A model generated the notes under the pieces. The model searched no databases, had not been told where the DNA came from, and worked only from the letters and a program-made list of their open reading frames with translations. The position numbers and the translations under genes were made by a program. Source: Sphingomonadaceae bacterium (GTDB taxonomy: Bacteria; Pseudomonadota; Alphaproteobacteria; Sphingomonadales; Sphingomonadaceae). Taken from it: a DNA stretch of 7,558 bases. The stretch is from the NCBI GenBank assembly GCA_013821585.1, contig JACDGO010000094.1:1-7558 (forward strand). The letters run 5' to 3'. This document shows, in pieces, positions 1 to 6,232 of this stretch; position 1 is the stretch's first letter, and every line of letters begins with the position of its first letter.

Positions 1-1
1 C

Positions 2-736
2 TTCGCCGCCGCCTTCCAGCTCGGCCAGATCGAGGCGAAGGCCGAGATCGAGGCGCTGGCGAAGGCTGCGGGGCTGTCGCGCGCCGCCGAGCGGCTGTTC
101 CGCCGCCATCTGACCGGCTATTTCGCCGCCGCGGTGATGATGCCCTACGCGCGCTTCGTCCGCGCATGCGAGGCGACGGGTTACGACGTCGAGCTCCTGA
201 TGCGGCGCTTCGGAAGCGGTTTCGAGCAGGTCGCGCACCGGCTGACGACCCTAAGCCGCGTTGGGCAGCGCGGCCTCCCCTTCTTCATGCTGCGTATCGA
301 CCGCGCGGGGCAGGCGTCGAAGCGCTACGCGGGCGCGAGCGGATCGCCGCTCGCCGAGGCCGACGCGCGGTGCCCCTTGTGGGAAGTCCATCAGGCGTTC
401 GCGCAGCCGGGGCGGCTCGTCGCGAGTCTTGTCGAGCTGGAAGACGGCGGACGATGGTTCACTCTGGCGCGCACAGTTACGCCGCAGGGGTCGCGCATCG
501 GCGGCGTCCGCGCCGAGTTCGCGGTCGGGATTGGTTTGTCCGCCGATCTCGCCGCACCGCTCGCCGCGGCGCGCGGGATCGATCTGAAGCGCGGCGAGGC
601 GACGCCGATCGGCCCCGGCTGCAAGCGCTGCACGCGTCCCGCCTGCCCTCAGCGCAGCGCGCCGCCCGCCGGCCGCGCGCTTATCTTCAACGAACGCGAG
701 CGCGGGCTGAGCCCGTTCGCCTTCGCGTGGGACTGA
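2..736 (+). CDS. ScfR-family (short-chain fatty acyl-CoA) XRE transcriptional regulator, C-terminal part
   Basis: The reading frame is open from base 2 to the TGA at 734-736, so only the last 244 codons are present. The N-terminal XRE helix-turn-helix and most of the IrrE/M78-like region lie upstream of the window. Visible parts are the end of the M78-like region (MMPYARF, then FGSGFEQVAHRLTTL), then the C-terminal ScfR/DUF2083 domain with FFMLRIDRAGQASKRY and a cysteine cluster GCKRCTRPACPQR close to the end. Members of this family (for example PccR of Rhodobacter sphaeroides) regulate short-chain acyl-CoA metabolism such as propionyl-CoA assimilation or the glyoxylate shunt. The Met codons near 134 fall inside a conserved domain motif and are not the true start. 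The family call is by recognition. The target genes are unknown because the usual metabolic neighbour is not in the window. Confidence 0.85.
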   Translation, partial: FAAAFQLGQIEAKAEIEALAKAAGLSRAAERLFRRHLTGYFAAAVMMPYARFVRACEATGYDVELLMRRFGSGFEQVAHRLTTLSRVGQRGLPFFMLRIDRAGQASKRYAGASGSPLAEADARCPLWEVHQAFAQPGRLVASLVELEDGGRWFTLARTVTPQGSRIGGVRAEFAVGIGLSADLAAPLAAARGIDLKRGEATPIGPGCKRCTRPACPQRSAPPAGRALIFNERERGLSPFAFAWD

Positions 737-798
737 GAACGGGGCCGATATGAAAGCTGATGCGTTCGGGTTACGGGCGAGTAAGGCAGACGTCTTCG

Positions 799-1851
799 AT
801 GTCGGACAAGGCGTACAAAAATCAGGAACAGAAGGACGCCGAGGCGGTGGTCAAGGAGTTCAAGGAAGACCTCGGGCCATTCGTGGTCGCGGTCGAGACC
901 ACGCGGACGCCGATGGTGTTCACCGACGCCAAGGAGGCCGACAATCCGATCATCTTCGCCAACGACAGCTTTTTGAAGCTGACGGGATACGACCGCGACG
1001 AAATCCTGGCGCAAAGCTTCAATTTCTTGCTGGCGCAAGGCGCGGACCGCGACGATCTGGACGCGGTGGCGGCGGCGTTCGCGGGAAAGGACGGCGATCC
1101 CGAAATCCAATACCGCCGCAAGGACGGAAACGAATTCTGGGCCACCATCTTCGTCAATCCCGTCAGGGACGAGGACGGCAAGGTCATCCAGCATTTCGTC
1201 TCGCTGGTCGACACGACTAAATACAAGAACGCGCAAACCAATGCCGCCATGCTGATCGACGAGCTCAACCACCGTGTGAAGAACACGCTGGCGACGGTTC
1301 AGTCGATCGTCGCCCAAGCGGCGCGCAACGCATCCGGCCCGGCGACCGCGCGCGAATCGATCGAGACACGCATTGCCGCGCTGTCGCGCTCGCACGACCT
1401 GCTCGGCCGCGAGAAATGGGAGGGCGCGGGCTTGCGCGATCTGGTCGGGCAGGCGCTCGAGCCCTTTGGCGTTCCCGACGGGCGAACCGAGCGCTTTACG
1501 ATCGAGGGCGAGAACATTCGCCTGTCGCCCAAGGCGACGCTGGCGCTCGGCATCGCATTCAACGAGCTGGCGACGAACGCGATCAAATACGGCGCCTTTT
1601 CAAACGAGACTGGCACGGTCTCGATCGAGTGGACGATCGAGGCGAGGTCCGACGGGCGGTGGCTCTGCCTGCGCTGGCGCGAAAAGGACGGGGCGCCGGT
1701 GACGCCACCGGCGCGAAAGGGCTTCGGGTCGCGCGTCATCGAACAGGGCCTCGCGCACGAACTGAACGGCAGAGTCGATCTCGACTACCGCCCGGACGGT
1801 ATCGTTTGCACGATCGACGTCCCGGCTCCACGGGCGGTGCTCGATGGATGA
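799..1851 (+). CDS. PAS (LOV-like, cysteine-less) HWE-family sensor histidine kinase
   Basis: A 350-residue kinase with no visible membrane segment, so probably cytosolic. Residues ~30-140 form one PAS domain of the LOV lineage (NDSFLKLTGY, then RRKDGNEFW, NPVRDEDG and HFVSLVDTT). An HWE/HisKA_2 dimerisation and phosphotransfer helix follows: LNHRVKNTLATVQSIV with H158 as the likely phospho-acceptor, and the family's W-E pair at 207-208 (SHDLLGREKWEG). The ATPase domain has an N box FNELATNAIKYG (~254-265) and a G-box-like GFGSRVIEQGL. The LOV cysteine position is F74, so classical blue-light adduct chemistry is not possible. I chose ATG 799 (MSDKAYK; AAGG at 783-786). An in-frame ATG at 760 would add 13 residues and cannot be excluded. 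The 3' end overlaps the receiver gene by 8 nt, so the two are probably translated together as a kinase-receiver pair. Confidence 0.9.
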   Translation: MSDKAYKNQEQKDAEAVVKEFKEDLGPFVVAVETTRTPMVFTDAKEADNPIIFANDSFLKLTGYDRDEILAQSFNFLLAQGADRDDLDAVAAAFAGKDGDPEIQYRRKDGNEFWATIFVNPVRDEDGKVIQHFVSLVDTTKYKNAQTNAAMLIDELNHRVKNTLATVQSIVAQAARNASGPATARESIETRIAALSRSHDLLGREKWEGAGLRDLVGQALEPFGVPDGRTERFTIEGENIRLSPKATLALGIAFNELATNAIKYGAFSNETGTVSIEWTIEARSDGRWLCLRWREKDGAPVTPPARKGFGSRVIEQGLAHELNGRVDLDYRPDGIVCTIDVPAPRAVLDG

Positions 1852-2245
1852 CCAGCTGCTCACGGGCAAACGTGTCCTCGTCGTCGAGGACGAAATGCTC
1901 GTCATGATGGCGATCGAGGACATGTGCGCGGATATGGGTTGCACGTCGGTGTCGTCGGCCGCGACCGTCGAACAAGCGCTGGCGATGATCGACGACGGGC
2001 CGTTCGACCTCGCCACCCTCGACGTCAATCTGAACGGCGACCGCAGCTATGCCGTCGCCGATGCTCTCGGCGCGCACGGCATCCCCTTCGCCTTTTCGAC
2101 GGGCTATGGCGATCACGGCGTCAGCTGCGATTACCGTCATCGCCCGGTCCTCAACAAACCCTACAACTCCCGACAATTGACCGAGGTACTGAGCGCGCTG
2201 CTCGCGCCGCTCGCGGTCAATCCCGCCGCGCCTTCCGCGACATAG
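1844..2245 (+). CDS. Single-domain response regulator, FAT GUY-like
   Basis: A 133-residue protein that is all CheY-like receiver, with no DNA-binding or enzymatic output domain. The acidic pair is E15-D16 (VLVVEDE), the phospho-acceptor is D60 (LATLDVNLNGD), the conserved Thr is T86 in FSTGYGD, and the Lys is K105 (LNKPY). The FSTGYG segment resembles the FAT GUY signature of alphaproteobacterial single-domain regulators, with Ser in place of Ala. SdrG of Sphingomonas is a known member that works in the general stress response with HWE/HisKA2 kinases. The start overlaps the upstream kinase stop (ATGGATGA, 1844-1851), indicating translational coupling and a cognate pair. A short Pro/Ala-rich tail (~residues 121-133) follows the receiver fold. 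The downstream target is not encoded here. A phosphorelay intermediate or phosphate sink is the likely role, by inference. Confidence 0.88.
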   Translation: MDDQLLTGKRVLVVEDEMLVMMAIEDMCADMGCTSVSSAATVEQALAMIDDGPFDLATLDVNLNGDRSYAVADALGAHGIPFAFSTGYGDHGVSCDYRHRPVLNKPYNSRQLTEVLSALLAPLAVNPAAPSAT

Positions 2246-2288
2246 CCTTCGGCATTCGCGCTCGCCGATCGGGCCAGCGCCGACTCGC

Positions 2289-2317
2289 TTGACACTCCCC
2301 TTTCCGCTCCCTAACTG
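2289..2317 (+). promoter_or_regulatory. Candidate sigma70-type promoter of the rpsM operon
   Basis: A perfect TTGACA (2289-2294) lies 17 bp from TAACTG (2312-2317). The -35 element and the spacing are ideal. The -10 element is poor against TATAAT, although alphaproteobacterial -10 boxes are often loose. It lies in the 203-bp gap between the receiver gene and rpsM, the natural place for the ribosomal operon promoter, and would give a leader of roughly 125 nt. Not proven by sequence alone. Confidence 0.45.
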
Positions 2318-2346
2318 CACCTTCCATTCCGCAACACCGGTTTCCG

Positions 2347-2368
2347 GCGGCGCTTTCGCGCGCGCCGC
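2347..2368 (+). promoter_or_regulatory. Leader hairpin upstream of rpsM
   Basis: GCGGCGC (2347-2353) and GCGCCGC (2362-2368) form a perfect 7-bp GC stem around the loop TTTCGCGC. It sits in the presumed 5' leader of rpsM, about 80 nt before the start codon. Ribosomal operon leaders often carry regulatory structure, but in such GC-rich DNA a 7-bp stem can also arise by chance. Confidence 0.3.
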
Positions 2369-2448
2369 GTTTCGGCGTTTGCGGATTTGACGCGACGAGA
2401 TGGGGCGCCTTGCCAGCCGCCCCGTGGAGCCGAAGGAGACAAGAATTC

Positions 2449-2817
2449 ATGGCACGTATCGCGGGAGTTAACATTCCCACCAACAAGCGCGTCGAGATCG
2501 CGCTGACCTATATCCACGGGATCGGGCGCACCAAGGCGGCCGAGATCACCAAGAAGCTGAGCATCCCGGACAAGGCGCGGGTGCAGGACCTGACCGATCA
2601 GGAAGTGCTCCAGATCCGCGAGACGATCGACGCCGACCACAAGGTCGAGGGCGACCTTCGCCGCGACACGGCGATGAACATCAAGCGGCTGATGGACCTC
2701 GCCTGCTATCGCGGCTTGCGCCACAGAAAGGGCCTCCCCGTCCGCGGCCAGCGCACGCACACCAACGCGCGCACCCGCAAGGGCAAGGCCAAGCCGATCG
2801 CCGGCAAGAAGAAGTAA
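2449..2817 (+). CDS. rpsM: 30S ribosomal protein S13
   Basis: A full-length 122-residue S13, which binds the head of the small subunit and contacts tRNA and the 50S subunit through bridge B1. The N-terminus [20 protein letters not shown] is typical, followed by the helix-hairpin region [13 protein letters not shown] and the conserved [19 protein letters not shown]. The basic C-terminal tail is [16 protein letters not shown]. The start is ATG 2449, preceded by AAGGAGA (2433-2439). An in-frame ATG at 2410 would add 13 non-conserved residues upstream of this Shine-Dalgarno and is rejected. It is the first gene of the alpha operon here. The usual neighbour adk or secY is not upstream; a receiver gene is. 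The stop codon lies inside a perfect palindrome (2813-2839). Confidence 0.98.
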   Translation: MARIAGVNIPTNKRVEIALTYIHGIGRTKAAEITKKLSIPDKARVQDLTDQEVLQIRETIDADHKVEGDLRRDTAMNIKRLMDLACYRGLRHRKGLPVRGQRTHTNARTRKGKAKPIAGKKK

Positions 2818-2839
2818 ACAGTCCGGGGGACTGTTTACT
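2813..2839 (+). repeat. Perfect 12-bp inverted repeat overlapping the rpsM stop codon
   Basis: AGTAAACAGTCC (2813-2824) and GGACTGTTTACT (2828-2839) are exact reverse complements around a GGG loop. The left arm includes the rpsM TAA (2815-2817). No T-run follows (CCGCCGG), so it does not look like a classical intrinsic terminator. It may be a dispersed palindromic element, or a structure that sets mRNA processing and stoichiometry between rpsM and rpsK. Confidence 0.85.
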
Positions 2840-2883
2840 CCGCCGGAGGCAGCCCCGATCAAATTCGAAGGGTTTTCAATTCA

Positions 2884-3273
2884 ATGGCACGCGAACCGCA
2901 GCGCATAAAGAAGCGCGAACGCAAGAACATCACGAGCGGCGTGGCGCACGTCAACGCCAGCTTCAACAACACGATGATCACGATCACGGACGCGCAGGGC
3001 AACACGATCAGCTGGTCGTCGGCCGGCACGATGGGCTTCAAAGGCAGCCGCAAGTCGACGCCCTACGCCGCACAGGTCGCCGCCGAGGACGCGGGGAAAA
3101 AGGCGTCCGAGCACGGCGTCCGCACGCTTGAGGTCGAGGTCAAGGGCCCTGGCTCCGGCCGCGAATCGGCGCTGCGCGCGCTGCAGGCTGTCGGCTTCAA
3201 CATCACGTCGATCCGCGACGTCACCTCGATCCCGCACAACGGCGTGCGCCCGTCCAAACGCCGCCGGGTCTGA
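2884..3273 (+). CDS. rpsK: 30S ribosomal protein S11
   Basis: A complete 129-residue S11, a platform protein of the 30S subunit near the mRNA exit channel. Hallmarks are [18 protein letters not shown] (~20-37), the [20 protein letters not shown] segment (~44-63), [25 protein letters not shown] (~87-102) and the C-terminal [14 protein letters not shown]. The length is normal for Alphaproteobacteria. The start is ATG 2884 with GAAGGG at 2867-2872. It lies 66 nt after rpsM, with the palindrome in the gap, and 93 nt before the rpoA GTG. In many bacteria rpsD sits between rpsK and rpoA. It is absent here, as is usual in Alphaproteobacteria. Confidence 0.98.
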   Translation: MAREPQRIKKRERKNITSGVAHVNASFNNTMITITDAQGNTISWSSAGTMGFKGSRKSTPYAAQVAAEDAGKKASEHGVRTLEVEVKGPGSGRESALRALQAVGFNITSIRDVTSIPHNGVRPSKRRRV

Positions 3274-3324
3274 CGCTTGGAAAATTTCATGCTCCGCGAG
3301 CAACCCGAAACTGAATCTCCGGCG

Positions 3325-3344
3325 GATGCGCTGACGAGCGCATC
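3325..3344 (+). repeat. Perfect 8-bp hairpin in the rpsK-rpoA spacer
   Basis: GATGCGCT (3325-3332) and AGCGCATC (3337-3344) are exact complements around the loop GACG. The hairpin ends about 10 nt before the rpoA Shine-Dalgarno. It could affect ribosome loading or RNA stability. Its presence also suits an untranslated spacer better than an N-terminal extension of RpoA. Confidence 0.6.
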
Positions 3345-3354
3345 GCCCAACCCC

Positions 3355-3360
3355 AAGGGG
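3355..3360 (+). promoter_or_regulatory. Ribosome binding site that fixes the rpoA start
   Basis: AAGGGG ends 6 nt before the GTG at 3367. The far-upstream ATG at 3292 and the TTG-type start at 3277 lack a comparable site. This places the rpoA start at GTG 3367. Confidence 0.75.
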
Positions 3361-3366
3361 AAAACC

Positions 3367-4431
3367 GTGGCCGTCAATTCAAGGAACTGGCAGGAACTGA
3401 AAAAGCCCGTCGCGCTCGAAAAGAAGCCCGGCGCCGACGCGAAGCGCAAGGGCACGTTCGTCGCCGAGCCGCTCGAGCGCGGCTTCGGCCTGACGCTCGG
3501 CAACGCGCTGCGCCGCGTGCTGCTCTCGTCGCTGCAGGGCGCCGCGGTCACCTCGATCAAGATCGAGAATGTGCTGCACGAGTTCTCGTCGCTCGCGGGC
3601 GTTCGGGAAGATGTCACCGACATCGTCCTCAACGTGAAGCAGATCGCGCTGCGCATGCAGGGCGAAGGGCCGAAGCGTTTGCAGCTTTCGGCGACCGGCC
3701 CTGCCGAAGTCACCGCGGGGATGATCGCGGTCTCGGGCGACATCGAGGTGTTGAACCCCGACCTCGTCATCTGCCATCTCGACGAGGGCGCGACCCTCAA
3801 CATGGAGCTGACCGCCGATTCGGGGAAGGGCTATGTGCCCTCCAGCGCCAACCGCCCGGCCGACGCGCCGATCGGGCTGGTGCCGGTCGACGCACTCTAT
3901 TCGCCGGTGCGCCAGGTCGCCTACAAGGTCGAGAACACGCGCGTCGGGCAGGAGCTCGACTATGACAAGTTGACGCTCAACATCGAGACCGACGGGACGA
4001 TCACCCCCGACGACGCGGTGGCCTATGCGGCGCGCATCCTCCAGGACCAGCTCGCGCTGTTCGTCCACTTCGACGATTCGGCCGCGACCGGCCAGTCGCC
4101 GATCATCGGCATGGCGGCGCCGAGCCACACGCCGAGCGAGGCCGACACCAACCAGCTCAACCGTTACCTGTTGAAGAAGGTCGACGAGCTCGAGCTGAGC
4201 GTGCGCAGCGCGAACTGCCTGAAGAACGACAACATCATCTACATCGGCGACCTGGTCGGCAAGACCGAGGCCGAGATGCTGCGCACCCCGAATTTCGGCC
4301 GCAAGAGCCTGAACGAGATCAAGGAAGTGCTGTCGTCGATGGGCTTGCGGCTCGGGATGGATATTCCGGGATGGCCACCCGAGAACATCGAGGACATGGC
4401 GAAGAAGCTCGAAGCCGAACTTATGGGTTGA
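3367..4431 (+). CDS. rpoA: DNA-directed RNA polymerase subunit alpha
   Basis: With a GTG start at 3367 the protein is 354 residues, close to the ~353 I expect for sphingomonad RpoA. It begins [14 protein letters not shown], matching the family's N-terminus. The N-terminal domain (to ~235) dimerises and holds beta and beta-prime; its hallmark is [20 protein letters not shown] followed by [19 protein letters not shown]. After a linker, the C-terminal domain (from ~residue 270) has [20 protein letters not shown], where R280 matches E. coli R265, the UP-element contact, and then [20 protein letters not shown]. Reading from 3277 would add 30 residues that do not look conserved, and the AAGGGG at 3355-3360 would then be unexplained. 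It is the third gene of the alpha operon and is followed by an unusually long spacer before rplQ. Confidence 0.96.
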   Translation: MAVNSRNWQELKKPVALEKKPGADAKRKGTFVAEPLERGFGLTLGNALRRVLLSSLQGAAVTSIKIENVLHEFSSLAGVREDVTDIVLNVKQIALRMQGEGPKRLQLSATGPAEVTAGMIAVSGDIEVLNPDLVICHLDEGATLNMELTADSGKGYVPSSANRPADAPIGLVPVDALYSPVRQVAYKVENTRVGQELDYDKLTLNIETDGTITPDDAVAYAARILQDQLALFVHFDDSAATGQSPIIGMAAPSHTPSEADTNQLNRYLLKKVDELELSVRSANCLKNDNIIYIGDLVGKTEAEMLRTPNFGRKSLNEIKEVLSSMGLRLGMDIPGWPPENIEDMAKKLEAELMG

Positions 4432-4473
4432 GCCGAAGGCTCGGCCCAAGTTTGCTTCGAGCGGGACGGCCGC

Positions 4474-4490
4474 GATTAGCGAAGCTAATC
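4474..4490 (+). repeat. Short palindromic element GATTAGC-GAA-GCTAATC
   Basis: A perfect 7-bp inverted repeat with a GAA loop. It is AT-richer than its surroundings, which makes chance pairing in GC-rich DNA less likely. There is no following T-run. I suspect it is a dispersed intergenic repeat unit, but only one copy is visible here. Confidence 0.6.
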
Positions 4491-4595
4491 ACGAACTCGG
4501 CCGAGCCCGGCCGACGTTGCACGGCGACGACCGACGACGGGGCTCTGCCGCGGCGGGCTTTGACGATGACGTCCGCTATCCCCAAGTCCGAACGC

Positions 4596-4648
4596 CCCTC
4601 TCCCCGCTCGCCGCAGGCGAGTCGCCCTCTCCCGGAGGCGGGAGAGGG
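4596..4648 (+). repeat. CCCTCTCCC/GGGAGAGGG hairpin cluster
   Basis: CCCTCTCCC occurs twice as a direct repeat (4596-4604 and 4625-4633), and both copies can pair with the single GGGAGAGGG (4640-4648). The near pairing is a perfect 10-bp stem (4625-4634 with 4639-4648) around GAGG. The far pairing would enclose a smaller hairpin, CTCGCC-GCA-GGCGAG (4607-4621). It is followed by TTTACGG, a weak U-tract, so partial termination is conceivable. The CCCTCTCC...GGAGAGGG pattern is typical of intergenic repeat elements found in many GC-rich proteobacterial genomes. Confidence 0.7.
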
Positions 4649-4739
4649 TTTACGGTGCCAAGTTCCAACCTCCAGTATCGCGGGCGAGGGGCATCCGTAC
4701 CTTGACTTTCGGACCGCGATCCGCTCTTGGGCGCGCTCC

Positions 4740-4754
4740 GGCGGACCCTCCGCC
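4740..4754 (+). repeat. Small hairpin in the rplQ leader
   Basis: GGCGGA (4740-4745) and TCCGCC (4749-4754) form a perfect 6-bp stem around CCC, about 50 nt before the rplQ start. It may be structural noise of GC-rich DNA. Confidence 0.3.
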
Positions 4755-4804
4755 CGGCCGGGAGTGCCTGATACGGCTCCCTGACGAACGAAAAGGAATT
4801 CATC

Positions 4805-5218
4805 ATGCGCCATCGCGTCGCCGGGCGTAAGCTCCAGCGCACCTCCGCCCATCGCGCGGCCCTGTTCCGCAACATGGCCGCCGCGCTCGTCAAGCACGAG
4901 CAGATCACCACCACGCTCGCCAAGGCGAAGGAGCTGCGGCCCTATGCCGAAAAGCTCGTGACGCTGGCGAAGAAGGGCGGCCTTTCGAACCGCCGCCTCG
5001 CGCACGCGCGGATGCTCGACGACGCGCAGCTGGTGAAGCTGTTCGACGTGCTCGCGCCGCGCTATGCCGATCGCGCGGGCGGCTATACGCGCGTGATCAA
5101 GGCGGGTATCCGCGCGTCGGACGCCGCGGCAATGGCGATCATCGAGTTCGTCGACCGCGACGTCGACGCCAAGGGGCAGGACAGCGGCCCCGTGATGGAT
5201 CTCGACGAAGCCGCCTGA
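4805..5218 (+). CDS. rplQ: 50S ribosomal protein L17
   Basis: A complete 137-residue L17, a large-subunit protein near the peptide exit region. The N-terminus [20 protein letters not shown] is canonical and is followed by [20 protein letters not shown] and [18 protein letters not shown]. The conserved [19 protein letters not shown] and an acidic, non-conserved C-terminal tail (DLDEAA) complete it. The start is ATG 4805 with AAGGAA (4793-4798). It is normally the last gene of the alpha operon. Here it is separated from rpoA by 373 bp and followed after one base by ctaA, so rplQ and ctaA are probably cotranscribed. Confidence 0.97.
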   Translation: MRHRVAGRKLQRTSAHRAALFRNMAAALVKHEQITTTLAKAKELRPYAEKLVTLAKKGGLSNRRLAHARMLDDAQLVKLFDVLAPRYADRAGGYTRVIKAGIRASDAAAMAIIEFVDRDVDAKGQDSGPVMDLDEAA

Positions 5219-5219
5219 G

Positions 5220-6218
5220 TTGCCCACCCCCCGCCCCCGCGCGCTCTCCGTCTGGCTGTTCGCGGTCGCGGAGCTGGTGTTCGCGATGGTGGTGGTCGGC
5301 GGGATCACGCGGCTGACCGAAAGCGGGCTTTCGATCACGACCTGGGATCCGCTGTTCGGCGCGATCCCGCCGCTTAACGGCGCGCAGTGGCTCGACAAGT
5401 TCGCGGCCTACAAGCGCATCCCGCAATATGCGGTGCTGCCGGGCGGAATGACGCTCGCGGCGTTCAAGGCGATCTTCTTCTGGGAATATGTCCATCGGCT
5501 GCTCGGGCGGGTGATCGGGATCGCGTTCGCGGGGCCGCTCGTCTGGTATTGGGCGAAGGGTGTGATTCCAGCCGGCTACAAGCCGCGATTGCTCGCGCTG
5601 CTCGCGCTTGGCGGGCTGCAAGGCGCGGTCGGCTGGTGGATGGTCGCGTCGGGGCTGAGCGAACGCACCGAGGTCAGCCATATCCGCCTCGCGGTGCACC
5701 TGGTCCTCGCGCTGATCCTGCTTGGCGGGCTGGTGTGGACCGCGCTCGACCTTCGCGGCGGGAGGCGCGCGCGGCTGACGGGCGTCGGCGTCGTCGCGCT
5801 CCTCGCGCTCGCGGTGCAGATCAAGCTCGGCGCGTTCGTCGCCGGCTTGCGCGCGGGTTATCTGTTTCCAAGCTGGCCGCTGATGGACGGACGGCTGTTT
5901 CCCGAAGGCGGCTGGAACGAAAGCTGGACCGCGCTGCGCAATGCGATCGACAATCCGGTCGTGGTGCAGTTCCTCCACCGCTGGTGGGCGTGGGCTGTCG
6001 TCGCGGCGATGGTCATGCTCGCCCGTGCGGCGAAGCGCGGAGGGGATCGGCGCGCGTCGGTGCTGCTCCACGCGGCGGTGGGGACGCAGATCCTGCTCGG
6101 AATCGCGACCTTGCTCAGCGGCGTGGAGATCGTGGTCGCCGTGCTCCACCAGGCGGTCGGCGCGCTCACCGTCGCCGCGGCCGTCAACGCCGCGCACGCG
6201 GCGGGGCGGAGGGCGTGA
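5220..6218 (+). CDS. ctaA: Heme A synthase (COX15/CtaA family)
   Basis: A 332-residue integral membrane protein that converts heme O to heme A for aa3-type cytochrome oxidase in the inner membrane. About eight hydrophobic segments are visible. Conserved motifs are GGITRLTESGLSITTWDP (~27-44), FFWEYVHRLLGR (H92), SHIRLAVHL (H154, H160), FLHRWWAW (H253) and VLHQAVGAL (H310); these histidines include the expected heme ligands. The start is TTG at 5220. An in-frame TGA lies at 5193-5195 with no ATG or GTG between, and the first internal Met falls within the first membrane helix. The Shine-Dalgarno is weak (GAAG at 5207-5210). The start follows the rplQ stop by one base, suggesting coupling to rplQ translation. 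No other cytochrome oxidase gene is in the window. Confidence 0.94.
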   Translation: MPTPRPRALSVWLFAVAELVFAMVVVGGITRLTESGLSITTWDPLFGAIPPLNGAQWLDKFAAYKRIPQYAVLPGGMTLAAFKAIFFWEYVHRLLGRVIGIAFAGPLVWYWAKGVIPAGYKPRLLALLALGGLQGAVGWWMVASGLSERTEVSHIRLAVHLVLALILLGGLVWTALDLRGGRRARLTGVGVVALLALAVQIKLGAFVAGLRAGYLFPSWPLMDGRLFPEGGWNESWTALRNAIDNPVVVQFLHRWWAWAVVAAMVMLARAAKRGGDRRASVLLHAAVGTQILLGIATLLSGVEIVVAVLHQAVGALTVAAAVNAAHAAGRRA

Positions 6219-6232
6219 CGGACGCATAGGCG

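Larger units (their letters stand above)
4432..4804 (+). other. Long repeat-rich spacer between rpoA and rplQ, no gene seen
   Basis: This is 373 bp without a credible gene; the open frames across it are low-complexity shadows. It opens with a hairpin that overlaps the rpoA stop (about 4428-4449: GCCGA/TCGGC plus TTG/CAA). It then holds GATTAGC-GAA-GCTAATC (4474-4490), a CCCTCTCCC-type hairpin cluster (4596-4648) and GGCGGA-CCC-TCCGCC (4740-4754). A TTGACT at 4702-4707 lacks a convincing -10 element. It ends with the rplQ Shine-Dalgarno AAGGAA (4793-4798). In most genomes rpoA and rplQ are tens of bases apart, so this spacer appears to have been expanded by dispersed intergenic repeats. Confidence 0.7.

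Noticed and set aside
736..766. Possible EcfG-type stress promoter (AGAAC at 736-740, CGTT at 763-766) before the kinase gene
   Set aside because: The spacing is 22 nt rather than 16-17 and the -35 element lacks its first G, so it does not fit the consensus.
2387..2415. Second promoter-like TTGACG near the rpsM start
   Set aside because: No acceptable -10 element at 16-18 nt (TGCCAG); the candidate at 2289-2317 is better.
3379..4449. Long minus-strand open frame (356 codons) opposite rpoA
   Set aside because: It mirrors a highly conserved rpoA and shows no domain; a shadow of GC-biased codon use.
4371..4784. Plus-strand open frame of 137 codons in the rpoA-rplQ spacer
   Set aside because: It starts inside rpoA in another frame, and its translation is Arg/Pro/Ser low complexity built from the inverted repeats. 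No Shine-Dalgarno or homology was recognised.
4421..5398. Minus-strand open frame (325 codons) crossing rplQ and the repeat-rich spacer
   Set aside because: It runs antisense through rplQ and through palindromic repeats, has no recognisable fold and ends inside rpoA.
5139..6227. Long minus-strand open frame (362 codons) opposite ctaA
   Set aside because: Its translation is rich in Arg, Asp, Pro and His without recognisable motifs, the pattern expected from the antisense of a GC-rich gene. The + strand frame encodes a clear CtaA.
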